64,000 nt of DNA, from the NCBI GenBank assembly GCA_025617375.2, contig JAMYGW020000002.1, positions 1,922,001 to 1,986,000 on the forward strand. The letters run 5' to 3'. The notes under the pieces are model-generated. The model made no database searches. It saw nothing but the letters and a program-made list of their open reading frames with translations, and was not told the origin of the DNA. The DNA is from Acarospora socialis (Eukaryota; Ascomycota; Lecanoromycetes; Acarosporales; Acarosporaceae). Shown one piece after another: positions 1 to 13,400 of the stretch; the first letter of the stretch is position 1; each line of letters begins with the position of its first letter. Position numbers and translations under genes: made by a program.

Positions 1-257
1 CAATTACAGAGCCTTGGATGAAATTGACCTCCCCCATTTCGAACAAAAATTTTACAATGGCGGTGATCATCTCTCCTTATGGCTACTTAGGAAGCAGCAT
101 GCCCTCCAGCTTAGATTAGCCATGTTTATTGCCATCATACTACTTCAGGTACATAAATTCAAATGGTGTTACTAAAGGAGATGCATTGATATACGAGTTC
201 TTCTCCAGACAGCGTGCATCCTGTGATAGACTTCCTCTGAATGATCAAAATGGACGA

Positions 258-1292
258 TCAAGCGTGTTCCAGCTCATATATGACCCACAGCGGCGCACAA
301 GTATCAGTCAGATGCCTCTTCACGCATCGCCATCCGGTCTCAGCGAAGGCATCATCCCATTCATGCATGGATGGGATGTAGGCACCCATCATCGCATGAG
401 CAAACTCAAATCCCAATGTGAAAACAGGCACATCTGCCTCTGTGATGCCGTATTTTGGGTCCCCACCGTTCAACAGGAGTCTGGTTGTATCTCCGAGGAG
501 GAAACGACGGACCTTGGGGAAGGACTCGCGCAGTCGCCGCAGCGTTTCAATACAGCTCTCACGTGGCCAGAAATCGTGGCCCATCATGAAACAAGTTAGC
601 AGGTCGACATCGGCAAACTCGTCGCGATAGGTTAGCTTGAGTACGTCGCCTATGGTGAAAGTAAGTCGGTTGGCAAGACCGTGTTCCGCCGCCTCGTCTT
701 GGGCTACCTTTGTCGAAGGCACAGCAATGTCGACGCCCAGTCCCTTGACCTCTCGATAGCGGTCAAGAATCTGCATCAAACGTCCCCCACTGCCGCATCC
801 AAGGTCGACAACTTTCGAGAACGTGAAATCCAGCCCGTCCATAGCCGCCCAAAATGTCGGATCAAGGTACTGTTGATTGATGTCACGGCACGCGTATGAT
901 ATAGCTGCTGGATCTCGAGTGTAGTACTCTCCTTTGCGATTTTGGTTCCTTAGGGTGTACTGCATCCGCGAGAACAAGTCGCCCTGGCCAAGAGCGATCC
1001 AGTGGAACAGTGACTTGGTCCGGTAGGCCTCTTCAAACAGATTTCCGGCCACTATCTCGTGCTGATCACGCTCCAACACATGAACCGTAGCCAGGGCACT
1101 AGTCAATCCTTGAAGGGAGGGGAGATGCAGGTCGTGCTTCAAAGCATACTCCTTCAGATCCAGATGTTTTTTGTCATGCAACTCATCAAGGACACCAAGT
1201 TCCCAGGCGGCACCGATGGCTGGACCAGCAAGCACAGAGTTGAAGATGTTTGCGACAGCGCGCTTTTCATCATTGGCATAGGAACCCATCAT
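258..1292 (-). CDS. SAM-dependent methyltransferase, 2-ketoarginine (MrsA)-like
   Basis: Intact intronless gene of 344 residues from the first of two adjacent ATGs (1292; 1289 is as good). The open frame runs 47 codons further upstream to 1433, but that part is low-complexity and unlike the family. Rossmann methyltransferase motif I is VVDLGCGSGG (about residues 161-170), followed by the acidic post-I GVD (186-188) and motif GDV (215-217). The N-terminal half is a helical dimerisation-type domain beginning with an 'A..IFNSVLAGPAIGAAWELGVLD' pattern. The C-terminal part, with HDFWPRESC, FLLGDTTR and an 'FTLGFEFAHAMMGAYIP' stretch, resembles, from my knowledge of the family, bacterial 2-ketoarginine methyltransferase. 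Those enzymes put a methyl on C3 of an alpha-keto acid before transamination. The substrate here is not shown by sequence; other small-molecule C- or O-methylation is possible. Composition is normal GC although the transposon nest begins about 700 bp upstream of its start. Confidence 0.88.
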   Translation of the reverse strand: MMGSYANDEKRAVANIFNSVLAGPAIGAAWELGVLDELHDKKHLDLKEYALKHDLHLPSLQGLTSALATVHVLERDQHEIVAGNLFEEAYRTKSLFHWIALGQGDLFSRMQYTLRNQNRKGEYYTRDPAAISYACRDINQQYLDPTFWAAMDGLDFTFSKVVDLGCGSGGRLMQILDRYREVKGLGVDIAVPSTKVAQDEAAEHGLANRLTFTIGDVLKLTYRDEFADVDLLTCFMMGHDFWPRESCIETLRRLRESFPKVRRFLLGDTTRLLLNGGDPKYGITEADVPVFTLGFEFAHAMMGAYIPSMHEWDDAFAETGWRCVKRHLTDTCAPLWVIYELEHA

Positions 1293-1589
1293 GATAATGC
1301 TAGATGGTGATTCAACAATAATGGGGAATAAAACTAAGACAGATAAGGAAGAAGGAAAGGATAGATGGCTCGCAGATGGACAAAACACACATGGAGGTAG
1401 TGGCCTACATATTTGAGATTGATGCAAGCTCATCGACAGGCGCCCAAAAGTCAGTCAAACCTACCATCTACAAGGTCTGCCTGCGAGAAGGGTCGAAGTG
1501 TAATCATCAATCAAAAAGTGCTCACAAGAGTACTACTATTTGGGATCGAGAAGCTTTCATTTGCTGTACACCTGCATGGTTACTGCAGG

Positions 1590-1670
1590 GATCGGCTGTT
1601 TGGCGCAATGGTTTGAAAAATCACTTGTCCATATGACTACCTCTAAGCGAGGTAACGAGTTCAAGTCCCG
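1590..1670 (+). repeat. tRNA-like pol III promoter remnant (possible SINE head)
   Basis: A box-A-like TGGCGCAATGG (1598-1608) is followed about 50 bases later by a box-B-like GTTCAAGTCCC (1659-1669), the normal spacing in a tRNA gene. The D and T stems pair only partly, so this is not a working tRNA. It may be the head of a tRNA-derived SINE running into the repeats to the right, or a decayed tRNA. Confidence 0.3.
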
Positions 1671-1896
1671 AGGGAGGATGCAAGATTTTGTTGCACCGAG
1701 GCAGGGTGCAAGATTTCGTTGCACCGCAAATCTCGCGTACTACAATCTTGGCTGCGCTTAGATTTGCGGTGCGACGAAATCTTGCACCCTGCCTCGCACC
1801 ACAAATCTAAAGTATTAAGCGAACACTGCAACTTTTTCGCAGCAAAATTTGTATGTACGTGAGTTTGTGGTGCAACGAGATCTTGCATCCTCCCTC
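1670..1896. repeat. Nested inverted repeat (MITE-like fold-back)
   Basis: Two nested pairs of arms. The inner arms 1700-1733 and 1760-1793 (34 bp) are reverse complements with one mismatch. The outer arms 1670-1697 and 1869-1896 (28 bp) match with two mismatches. All four arms contain the core GTGCAAGATTTCGTTGCACC or its complement, so one short unit has been duplicated in both orientations. No coding capacity. It lies upstream of the methyltransferase, just before composition turns AT-rich. Confidence 0.8.
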
Positions 1897-1903
1897 ATCC
1901 TGT

Positions 1904-2010
1904 AGTGTTACGGTTGCGCGCCGCGCAACCTGCACATTCACTTATACATTCACTTAGTACCTGACCTCAAAGTCAGGCGGGCCTTTTGCCTTAGTGGTCA
2001 AGATCCTAAC
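1904..2010. repeat. Dispersed about 105-bp repeat, copy 1 (little mutated)
   Basis: Begins with a perfect hairpin GGTTGCGC/GCGCAACC (1912-1930) and ends in a box-A-like TTGCCTTAGTGG (1987-1998). A second copy lies at 49638-49741 with nearly every CpG and CpC changed to TpG, CpA or TpC. This copy still has normal GC. It marks the junction between the gene island and the AT-rich nest, and may be the end of a SINE or of another element. Confidence 0.7.
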
Positions 2011-2678
2011 ATGTAGCCAACACTGTAAATGCTGACTTCTACAATGTGACAAGACAGAGTAGAAAAATCTCTTGAAATTGATCACTCAATATCTATCAAT
2101 TAGATCTATCATAAATCTTAAAGATCATATGACTGTAACAAACTAGAGCATGATTTTCAATTAGCTGTGATTTGAATTAATGACAAATCAATTTTCATTA
2201 TACTTGAAATAGACATTCAGTCAGCTTCACAATCTTTAATCTAGATAGATTAGAAAAAGAGTTACTTAAAAAAATTAAAGTTAGCCTTTTAACTCTCAAA
2301 TTAAGAGAGATATAAATAAAGATTATAAAATAAAAAATATTTTATCAAATAAAGAACTTATCATATATAAAAGAACAAAAGAAAAGATCTCAGAGGTTTT
2401 TCTTAAGTTTTAAATCACAAAGATATAACTGTTATTTATTTTACTTTTCATATTTTTAATTTAAAAACTTCACCTCTAGTCTTAATATATCAAATTATAA
2501 AGCTTCAATTTGAATATAAAGCTTTTTAAATGTATATTCTATAATTATCTCAATTTTGAAGTTAATAGCTGTAAAATTAAGTAAGTTATAAGAGTTGAAA
2601 GTACAATCAAAAATATAAAAAAATTGAGTGTTGAGTAGAAGCAAGTGTTGAGTAATGACTCACTTTACTTAAGATACT
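2011..2678. other. AT-rich flank of the retrotransposon nest, no gene seen
   Basis: Strongly AT-rich, with many stops in all frames and almost no CpG. It contains no terminal repeats that I can match elsewhere in the window. It ends at the 5-bp target duplication ATACT (2674-2678) of the gypsy element that starts at 2679. Confidence 0.6.
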
Positions 2679-3037
2679 TGTTACAATCATAGCTCAAACA
2701 AAACATCTACAAACTTAACAACTTAATTATTTGATCACAAAACAGAATATATACTCAAAGAGTATGCATCAGAGCATGATGCTTAATAAAATTAAGACAT
2801 CAAAATTGTTAAGTTCAGCAACTTAATAAACTTAAAAAACTCAATAAAGCAAGTTTAATGAGTTCAGTAAGTTCTTTCTATATAGACAGAATTGTTTTTT
2901 TTATAAAAATAATTATATTTAACTTCAAATTATCATTTAAAAGTTACATTAAACAATCATGCAATGAAATCTTTATATTAATAAGTCAAAATTCTTAATT
3001 CTACTTTACTGAGAAAGCTCAGTACTAAAGTATAATA
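2679..3037 (+). repeat. 5' LTR of outer gypsy element
   Basis: 359 bp, matching 26548-26905 along its length. The preceding 5 bp (ATACT) are repeated after the 3' LTR. Confidence 0.88.
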
Positions 3038-4429
3038 TTTTAAATATTTTTACAATATAAAGATGATCATCTCTGCATAGAAACAACTCTCTATCTCTAT
3101 AAGTTAAATAAGTTTAACTGCATCACTGTAGATAAATTATGAAATACTGAAAGTTTATGTTTTAAATAATTTTATGAAAAAGAAAGAAAAGTTTTGATCA
3201 TTTTTAGTCAAACTTAAACTATACATTGAATTTAATGTGAAAAAGTTCTCAGAAAAACTTAAAAAAACATTATTCACAATATTTTATTTAAAGAATGCAG
3301 TCTTTAACTGAGTTAATTTGCATTTCAGAGAATTCATAAATCAAATTAATAAGAAAAAGAAGAAAAATAATGATATAATTTTCATGGGTTTTGCATGATA
3401 CAAGCAAGCATTTCAACAAATTTTTAAAGTCATTAATGAGAAATGAATAACAGAACAAAGAATTTACATTTTTCAGCAAAACAAATTAGCAATTAAGTAC
3501 TCAACAAAATTTCAGTGCATTACAATGTTAATAGAATGAGACAATAAAGTTTTAACATTACAGTATTATTAAGATCTCAAGAAATCTATTAAAGATGAGA
3601 TAACTTAAAGACAACTGATTTAACAATCTTCAAAAAATAATTAATTTATTCATCAACATAAACAGTTATCAGTAAAAACAACAGATAAAATATATCAGAT
3701 ATACAACATTCTTTAAATAAAAAAAGAAATTTGTTCAGCATCAAAGAGATAATTCAATGAATCTTGATGTGCTTAAAAATATTGTTATGCTTTTAAAAAT
3801 GAAAAATAAGCAGAGTTTAAACATCAGTCAAAATGAACTCTAACTTTAAAAACTACAAGCTTTCTCAACAAAACTAAAGAGCAAAAAGCTACTAATGTCT
3901 TAAAGAAATAACAATGATCATAAAATATAAATTGATATAAAGATTAATGAATATACAATTCAAATAATGATTATTCTGAAGCAGCAAGCAACTTTATATG
4001 TTACAATGTTACATAAAAAATGAAAATTAAGTCATATTGAACACACAACTCATCAAAAATACACATAATTAATGAGCATAATATATAAATTCAAGATAAA
4101 GTCTATATAAAGACAAAGATTCAAGAAAATTCACAGAAGCTGATGTTGAACATTATGAATTTATTGAAATTCAAAGTTATACTAAAAATATTCTGATTAC
4201 ATAATCAGAACTTTAGAATCAACTGAGTTATAAAAAAACTATGCACAGTTAAAAATACATATAATATTTCTGAACAATCAGAAATGAATTTGTCAGAGTA
4301 TAAGTTATGAGATCAAGAAATATTATTATTGAATGAAAAACAATCAGTTTAAAAATCATTGTACTCAATAAGTAAAAAACAACTCAAGAAAGTTTGAAAC
4401 TATCTTAATGAAAATTTAAAAGAGAATTC

Positions 4430-7400
4430 TGTTGAATCTATTGAAAGATATAAAGAATACTTGTGCTATACTGCTAATTAACTGTCTATCTAGTGAAATG
4501 TACACTGTTGATTTGATCATAATTGATGTAAATTGTAAAGATTATCTGTTCACATACTCTGTCATGCAAACTATATGAGTAATGAGCAATCTTTGATATC
4601 AGTCTCAACTAAGACTATGAAAGCAATTAAAACATTATATTTTTCAACATTCTCACTTAATGATGCTGCATCTATTGACTTTTACTAACAGTAAGTCTCA
4701 GTTATTCAATAAAGCACTTAATTAATTCATCAGTTATCATGTCTTAACTGAGTACAAAGTTCACATCAATCTGATTTTGCTTGTGCAGATTACAGATATG
4801 ATGATAGATAATGTTAATGTGTTTTAATTGCTCATACACATGTGCATTTTTAATTAAAATCAAAACAATCTGATTGTCTTTCTTGAGCTGAAGAGATAAA
4901 ACTGCTTAATAAGCTTCATTTTTCTTAATGTTTATATAATATGAATTGTCTTCAAAATATTTATTCATATTCATGTTTTGCAGCATCTGTATAAGTTAAA
5001 TCTCAATCTTTATATATATTGACATAATTATATATTCAGTCTCTGTGATTAAGATGATAACAAATTTTTGTTTTTAATTTGTTTATAACACTGATCTATC
5101 TTTAAGCATATATATATATTTCAGAATTGACTTTCAATCTTATTTATTTGATGTATAATTGAAGTTAGAATATTTAAGTATGACTTGACTTTCACTAAGC
5201 TTATATACAATGTTAAAATTGATGATTGATCTCACATATTGCAGCAATTTCTTAAATATATGTTCATAATGTTCTGTAAAATCACTAAAATACTAATTTA
5301 GTTGATTTAAAGCAAAGATGATGTCTGATTAAGTATGAATTGCTGTATACATCAGATTTTTAATTATATGTTGATATTGTTTTTAATTTTTTCTTTGATC
5401 AGCTGAGTTGATGAAACAAAAAACATTATATTTATTGAGTGAAATTATTGTGATTTTATGCTTATTAAATTACATATGAAGATCTCTTAACATCTTATTC
5501 ACATAGTGAATTTAATTTTAGATGTAGAATTCTTTTCTTGTAATTGTGTGTGATTTGTATGTCAAAAATTTTCTGTGTTTTTTTCATATTCTTAACTTTA
5601 AACATCTTTACAAGAACTTTTTTAAATCAAAGAACATGTATTAAACTTACTGAAACTATAATCATATTGTTTACATAAAGAAGCAGCATGATTCTTTTAA
5701 TGTTGTTAATGAGAAAATATAAATTAACATTGTTTTAATAAAAGTTTAGTTTGCACAGATCAGTGATACATTATTTATGTCAATTTTATATAATTTACTT
5801 TAAATTATAGAAATTACAAAGTATATACAGTACACAGTTAAATGCAACTTGAACTTCAGAAGAAACTGTTATGTAGATGATTTTTTTAAGAAAGAATTTT
5901 GTAAAAATGTGTTGATATTTACTTAATGACATTCAAAATTCTCAAGAACAATGATGACAAGAAAGACTCAAAGAGTGTTGAACTTAATTGTAAATATAAA
6001 AATATTTTCATAATTAATGTTATACATCTGTGAAAAATCTCTTATCATAATTTTTATTTTAAATTTGTTCAGAAATTCATCAATGTTCAACTTAAGATTA
6101 AATATTCACATACTGATTACTATGTTTGTATTCTTTAATGATATAATTTCTTTTTATATTTCATTGACTATCAGAATCATCAACTTTACATAAATAGTAT
6201 TTTTTTACATTTTTTCTCAAACTGAGTCTCTCACTGCTTCAGTATAGATGACAGATGTGAAAATGTTAAATTTAATGTTCTCAGTGTTTTTTTCATTATC
6301 TGTAATAAATACTGTAAATATTAATATAATTTGTAATATCTTGATCATAAGTTTGTCAAAATTTTCATTGTTATTGTTTTGTTTTCTTTTCAAAATCTTA
6401 ATATGCAAAAATGTTTTAACTTTCTTAGTTAAAATATTTAATGCTTTGTTGACAAAAACTTTAATATGTAAAAACTACTTAATCTCACTCTATTCATTTG
6501 TCTATAATCTGTTTGAGTTAATTACAATTAATTTATTTATTATATGAATATCTGATGAAAATGTGTTAAAATTATTTATAATTAATTTAAATTCTTTTTT
6601 ATTATCTGAATTCATGAGTCTGAGTCTGTAAGTTTGTTCAGAAATAGTAGACAGAGTTGTAGATGCTGTGAAATTCATAATGACTGTATTTTTTTTGTAA
6701 TTATTTAACTGATTTTTGTTCAGATAAAATGTTCAGCATTTGTTTTTGCAGTTTAAGATCAACACTGTTTTTCTTTTCATTCTCAGCAAACTTTACAGCA
6801 TAACTCTTAATGATTTACTTAAAATCTAAAATTTAAAGCAGATACTGTTTTGTAATTTTATTTGCATAATTCATGAAAATTTTTATTCATTCTTAATTTA
6901 TAAACTTGTTCTGTCTGTTCTTTAACAACAATTTGAGATTAATATAAAAGTAGTATTTGCAATCTCAAATACAAATGTAATCAATGAATAACTGCACATC
7001 AGTGAAGATCTTCTTCAAAATTATTTATTTGTCATTAATCAAAAAATCAGTTACTGTTCAATTGCAAAAATAAACATCTATTTACACTGTTTTCACTTAG
7101 AACTTTATTGAAAGTTCTGTTTTTTTAATTATGATGTACATTAAATTTTCAGTGATATGAATAACTTTTTCAGCAACATCATTCTGAATAAACATATAAA
7201 ACACAATATATTACAATATAATGTTAAAAAATCTGCATCAGTCATTTAGAATTGATTTTAACTTTGTGACATTATTATTTTATACAACAAACACTCTTAC
7301 ATTAGTCTGAAGCTCAATCTTTAGTTATTACTTTCATAATTTTTGTAAAACATTATTGCATCACTTCAGCAATATTGTTTATGTCTTTTAAAAATAGTTG

Positions 7401-9885
7401 TTTACAATCTTCAAAAAGTACTGATATTCAACAAATGACAGAGATAAGAAATTATATATATTAATAAAAATCAAAACAAGAATGTTGATCTTCTGCTCAC
7501 TTATAGTGTGTTTTTGTTGATAAATAAATTTAATAACAACATAAACTTCACATATATTCTTCTTGTCTTCAGCAATAAGAATTGACTTCTTAAAAGTTGT
7601 AACTTTGTAAAGATTGTGAAGTTTTGCAAAGTTAAGATGAACAAATTATCAATGTTACAGCTTGTAAATCTTGATCTTTTACTTAAAAATGAAGTGTCAA
7701 TAAAGAATGAAGTGTCAGCAGAGCTTAATGAATTAATTTGCATCTGAGAATTCACATTTAATATTGTGACTGAAAGAGTTATCTCTGAATTAAATAACAT
7801 GTGTATGACAGATAACAGAATAAACTTGTTTAGTTTTTTTACAATATATTTAATTATATAGACACTGTTTCATTCAGACACTTTTATCATAATACTGTTA
7901 TATTTATTTCACATATAAAAACTGTGCTGATCAAAGCTTCTCTGCAATTTCATTTTGTATATTTATTTTTTTGATAAAAGATTAACTTTTAGTTCAGATA
8001 CATAAAGTGTTAAACTCAGATTTATAAAGTTTCTGAATTCATTTTGCATTATAGTTACTTCACAGTAGTGAGAGTATAAGTATTTTCTTCAACTTTAATT
8101 CTTTGACATCATATGCATATCAAAAAGTCACTGAAAAGTTGACATTGATTAATTATGTGTGTGAAATATTCAGAATTTACAATTCATTCAAAACTAAATA
8201 TCTTACTGATAACTTTCTTAAACAGAGTGACAATTTCATTGTCTTTCTCTGCATCAGACTCAGATAAAAATGAATTATTGTTTTTTTTTAATCTCAACAT
8301 CAAAAGTTCTATGCTTTCTGTCTCTGTACTTGAATCTTATTTTGTTTTTATGATGTGAGTTATCTGCAGATAATTTGTCTGACTTTTTGACTGACTTAAC
8401 TGCAGTTAAAACAAATAACTTTTTTAATTTAACATTCTTACAAGCAGCAGAAAGATATTTACAGTCTTAAATGCAATGAAAATTATAACAGAGAAGATAT
8501 TTAACTGATTTATACTGAGAAGAACAATCATTGTCAGAACTTAACAATCTTTAATAATGATATTTTACATCATATTAATATGAGTGTGTTGAATTTTTCT
8601 TTTTGTGTTAATCTGTTCACAAGACAGTCTCAACAGTCTTTAATTATATTTTTTTTTCTTGAAGCTTCTGCAGATTTCTCTTGATGTTTGAGATGTTTTG
8701 AGTGTTAATTATATTATGAATCACTGTGTAGTTCTTAAATAATGTTTAAAGAAGTGTTTGAAATTGTTACTCAAACTTAAATAAATTAATCATATCAGAC
8801 TAAGTTACAGCAATCTTTCTGTTCAGCTTGCTAAGATGTGTTTATGCTTTATTAATGAATATATTTGTTGATATTCTATATTCAATAAACTTCATTAAAT
8901 ATTGTTTTTCAGTGATCTGCAGCTTTTTCTTGTATTTGAACTTCAAGACATTTTAAGTATTCTTCACATTAATTTTGTCTGTAATGTACTTCTGATCATC
9001 TGCACTAATATAAATGATGAGTTAGTACAGAATTTTTATGTCAGACTTTTAACTTTCAAAATTAAGATTACTGAGTAAAAAGAAGAAGTTACTGACAGAA
9101 GTGTTGATTATTAAAATCTCAATGATGTATTATAGATCTTTATTTATCAGTTATTTTCTCATAAGAATAAATCATTGATTACAGTTCTAATGACTAAGAA
9201 TTGAAATGAATCATTGCTTTATAAAAGAGTCATCAAAATTCATAATGTAGTTTTTGATGACAGTTGACATGTAGTATAAGAAATGAATAAAGTGAAGTAT
9301 TAAGATGTATAAAAGAAGATAATGTAAATAAAAGAAAGAAGAAGTGTGTGTGCTTATTTATGTAATCATTAAGCATTGTAATAAGTTGCTGATAAGTCTT
9401 GTTTTGCTCAATTTTAAAGCTCTGTATTGAGTGTCAAAAATGTTGTTTTACTCAATTTTTAAGTTTTATATTGATGATCAAAAGTACTTATTTTGATTCT
9501 GTATTAAGCTGTCAAGAATATTATTTTGTTTAATTTTAGAGCTCTGTATCAATGACTGATAATGTTTGTTTTGCTTAATTTTTGAGTTCTTATATCAAGC
9601 TGTCAAAATACTAAAACAGTATGCACTTTCTCTGAAAAGTCTTTTGCTAACTTGAACTCATAATTTATTAAATTTATTGAAAGATAAAAAGAATACTCAT
9701 GCTATACTATTGACTAACTGTCTATCTAGTGAAACATACACTGTTAATTTGACTGTAATCAACATAAATTGTAAAGATTGTCTATTCACATACTCTGTTA
9801 CACAGACTATATGAATAATGAGTAACTTTTGATGTTAGTTTTAACTAAAACTATGAAAGCAGCTAGAACATCACACTTCTCAACA
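4430..9885 (-). mobile_element. Ty1/copia element, copy A, hypermutated
   Basis: 220-bp LTRs at 4430-4649 and 9666-9885, total 5456 bp, minus strand. The primer-binding site beside the 5' LTR (9651-9665, minus strand) reads ATTATGAG..., matching the anticodon-loop half of initiator tRNA-Met, the copia type of primer. The RT box 'LLLYVNNM' (YVNN at 5666-5677, minus strand) is a mutated YVDD. The leader next to the 5' LTR (about 9400-9605) holds about four imperfect repeats of a roughly 65-bp unit. All coding frames are broken. Flanking 5-mers differ (AATTC left, GAAAA right), so this copy is a recombinant rather than a simple insertion. Confidence 0.87.
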
Positions 9886-12800
9886 GAAAAGATAATCTAA
9901 GTGAATATCACTATACTCAATGAGTAAGAATCAGCTCAAGAAAGTTAAAACTTATTTTGATGAGAATCTCAAGAGAAAATTCATAAAATCATTAAAATCA
10001 CTGACAGAATACCTAATTCTGTTTATATCAAAAAAGAATGACACAAAATGATTATGTATTAACTATAGACAACTCAACAAGATAACTCATTAAAATAGTT
10101 ATTTTCTATCATTAATAGAAGAATTGCAAGATTAATTAGACAAAGTTAAGTGATTTATAAGTTTAGATCTTAAAGAGATCTACTACTGAGTCAGAATGAA
10201 AAAAGATGAAAAATGAAAATAACATTTTAAATGTGATATAAACATTATAAATACATTGTCATGCTGTTTAAACTGAAGAATACTTTTGTCATCTTTCAGA
10301 GATTAATCAATGATATGTTAAGAGAATATCTCAATGATTTTGTAATCACATATCTTAATAATATTCTGATATATTCAGAAGATCTTGAAAAGCATTAAGA
10401 GTATGTGCACAAGATACTGACAAGACTCAATGAGAAAGTCTTGTATATGAAAAAGTTAAAAAGCAAATTCAAAATTAAGAAAATTAAATTCTTAAACTAT
10501 GTAATTCAATCTGAACAGATCAAGAAGAATTTAAAGAAGACAGAGACAGTCAGAAACTGATTAACATCAAAATGAATTAAGAAGATACAAGTCTTTCTAA
10601 AATTAATGAACTACTATTGAAAGTTTATATCAAACTATACAGAGATTGCAGAACTGCTAATGTATCTAATACATAAAAAAAAAATAACATTGAAATCAAG
10701 AGCAGAAAAATGTGTTTCATGTATTAAAGAAAAGTTTTAATGAAATGATGCATCTGAAAATACTCAATTCAGTATGTAAAAAGACACTGAAGATTAACAC
10801 TTCAGACTTTAAAGTAAAAGTATGTCTGTATCAGATTAAGAATGAACAACAAAAATTCATAGTGTACTGATCTAAAAAACTATCAGAATTCAAGAAAAGA
10901 TATGAAGTTTATAATAAGAAACTTCTTGCAATAGTGAAGACATTACAAAACTGAAGATTTTATCTTGCAAAAACAAACAAGTCAATTTAAATCTATATGA
11001 ATTATAAAAATCTAAGAAACTTTGCAACAACAAAACAACTTAATTAATAATAGATTTGTTGAACAGAATAGTTGACAGATTATGAATTTCAAATTCATTA
11101 CAAAAAGAGTAATAAAAATGATAAAGCAAACATCTTAAGCATGATCAAATCATAAAAATATACAAATAATATATGTCAGAATTCTCAGTGAGAACAGCAG
11201 AGAAATTCTCATAAAGAACTTAGCAGCAATATATAAGATAGAGTAAGCTTTTTTAATAAATAAAAAACTCATTAAAATATGTTATTACAACAGAACTGAT
11301 GAACATCTGAAAGTTAAATGCACAGAGAATTTAGTGTGAAGAAAGTATGACATTAGCAATTTTAAAAATTGAATCATTTAGATGATCACTATGTGCAACT
11401 TATGTCAAAGAAATAAGATCAATCAAAATAAACAATATAATAAAGTAACACAACTAAACACACTAAATGCATCATGAAAGTCAGTTATTATGAATTTCAT
11501 TATAAAGTTATCATTATTGAAAGATTCAGCATGAAAAGTGAGATTTAATAGCATATTGATGATAATGAACAGATTAATTAAGTACACAATGTTCATTTCA
11601 TTCAAAGAGATTACAACAACATCAATATTGATATACATCATACTGCAAGAGTTAATTAATAATCATAATCTATTAAAAAAATTTATCATCAACAGAGATA
11701 AACTGTTTACAAGCAAGTTTTGAAAAAAGCTCATAGCAGAACTCAGAATAAAACATAAAATGTTAATAACATATTATTTACAAATGAATAAATAAAGTAA
11801 ATGAATGAATCAAACAGTAAAAATATACTTAAAACACTATGTCAACAGAAATCAGAATAACTCAGTACAGCTGTTGTTAATGACACAGTTTGTGTACAAT
11901 AATGTAAAGAATGAAATCATAAAAAAATGTCTTTCTATATGAACTATAACTACAATTTAAAGATATGATGAGATTCACAGATGCATAGATCATAAAGTTA
12001 AAAAGTGATTTTGAACATTGCTCAAATAAAAAAACTGTATTAAGATTTTACAAAACAAATTGAACAGCAAATGAGACAAACAATAAAGACAAAATCATTT
12101 AAAGAAGAAAAAAAGATATATCTGAGAACAAACAAAATAAGAATCAAAAGAAGAAACAAGAAGCTGAAAAACAAAAACATTAAATCATTCAAGATTATAC
12201 AGAATATCAAGAAATTAAATTATAAATTAGATTTATTCAAGAGAATAAAGATACATTCAGTATTTTATGTATTCATGCTACAGCACTGCAATTAGTTTAT
12301 ATCACTTTAAATCATCAAAATATCTGTCAAACTCAATAAAGAATATGAAGTCAAGAATATTTTGAGAAGAAAAATGATTAAAGAGAAAGTTCATTATTTT
12401 GTAAAATAAAAAGATTACAATATCTTGAAAAGTACATGAGAATCAAAGAAAAATCTCAAAGACTGTGTGAGAATACTTCAATATTTTGAGAAAAAAAAAT
12501 GAGAAAATTAAACTATTAAAATTTATCTGACATAATATTAAAGTACTGAGACAGAATCTCAGCAAAAAAATTCTTCATTACAGTCTCATCATCAAATAAT
12601 TTCTGCAAGAGATAGAGAGTTTTTTTTTTAATATAACTTTGAATTTGTTGCAGCATTTTGCAAAGATGATTAAACTTGACAGCAATGTGAATCTGCTCAG
12701 TAAGAAAATAAAATTATTTAAACTTTACAACAAGAATATCTGATTTCAATTTCTTCTGAATCTTATCAAGAGTCTTTTATGATATATTGATACAGAAATG

Positions 12801-13400
12801 ATCATGATAAGTGTACTTTGCATATTTCTTATAAGAATTCATCACAATACACAAACACTAATTATGCAAGCAGTAATGACAGAATATCACTGCAGAATGA
12901 TTATGAACAGCAATTTTCTTTATAGTATGAAGTCAGTTATCAGACAGATGATGAGACATAACTATAAATAAAAGATTTTTTAAATACTCTTACTTATATA
13001 AATCTAGAGAACTAGCATCTAGAAGAAGAAAAATGATGTTATGATTATATTTGAAGAGATAAGATGCAGACTGATTTATATGTAAAAAGAATATTGACAA
13101 ATTGTCTGCTGAGCATAAGTTACATGATGACTCAATGATTTAAGAAGTTAAGTAGATAACTTAATGACTCAAGAGATTGAGTAGTCAGCTTGATGAGTCA
13201 ACTGATTAAGTGATTGACTTGATGTGTGAAAGCATTGAGTTTATAGTATATAGTAGAATTGTTTTCTCTATGAAAACAATCATGTTCAACTTAAGTAATA
13301 ATCTAAAAATAAAGATCAGAATCATTTCAGATTAACTTTTATATTGACAAGTACAACTTTTAGTTCTAATATGAGAGAAATCTTTTGTGAGAATGTTACA
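9886..13400 (+). mobile_element. Gypsy chromovirus fragment (RT to 3' LTR)
   Basis: It starts abruptly at the protease/RT boundary (homologous to about 43540 of the better-preserved element) and runs through RT (YLNN box 10351-10362), RNase H, integrase and chromodomain (about 12326-12495) to a 3' LTR at 13037-13400. The 5' half is missing. Its LTR end abuts copia sequence at 13401, so it had originally inserted in that copia copy. Duplicates about 100 bp of the gypsy sequence that lies left of copia copy A. Confidence 0.82.

Noticed and set aside
9400-9605. Tandem repeats in the leader of copia A as a possible minisatellite or CRISPR-like array
   Set aside because: They are part of the copia 5' leader, present in fewer units in copy C, so they are element sequence.
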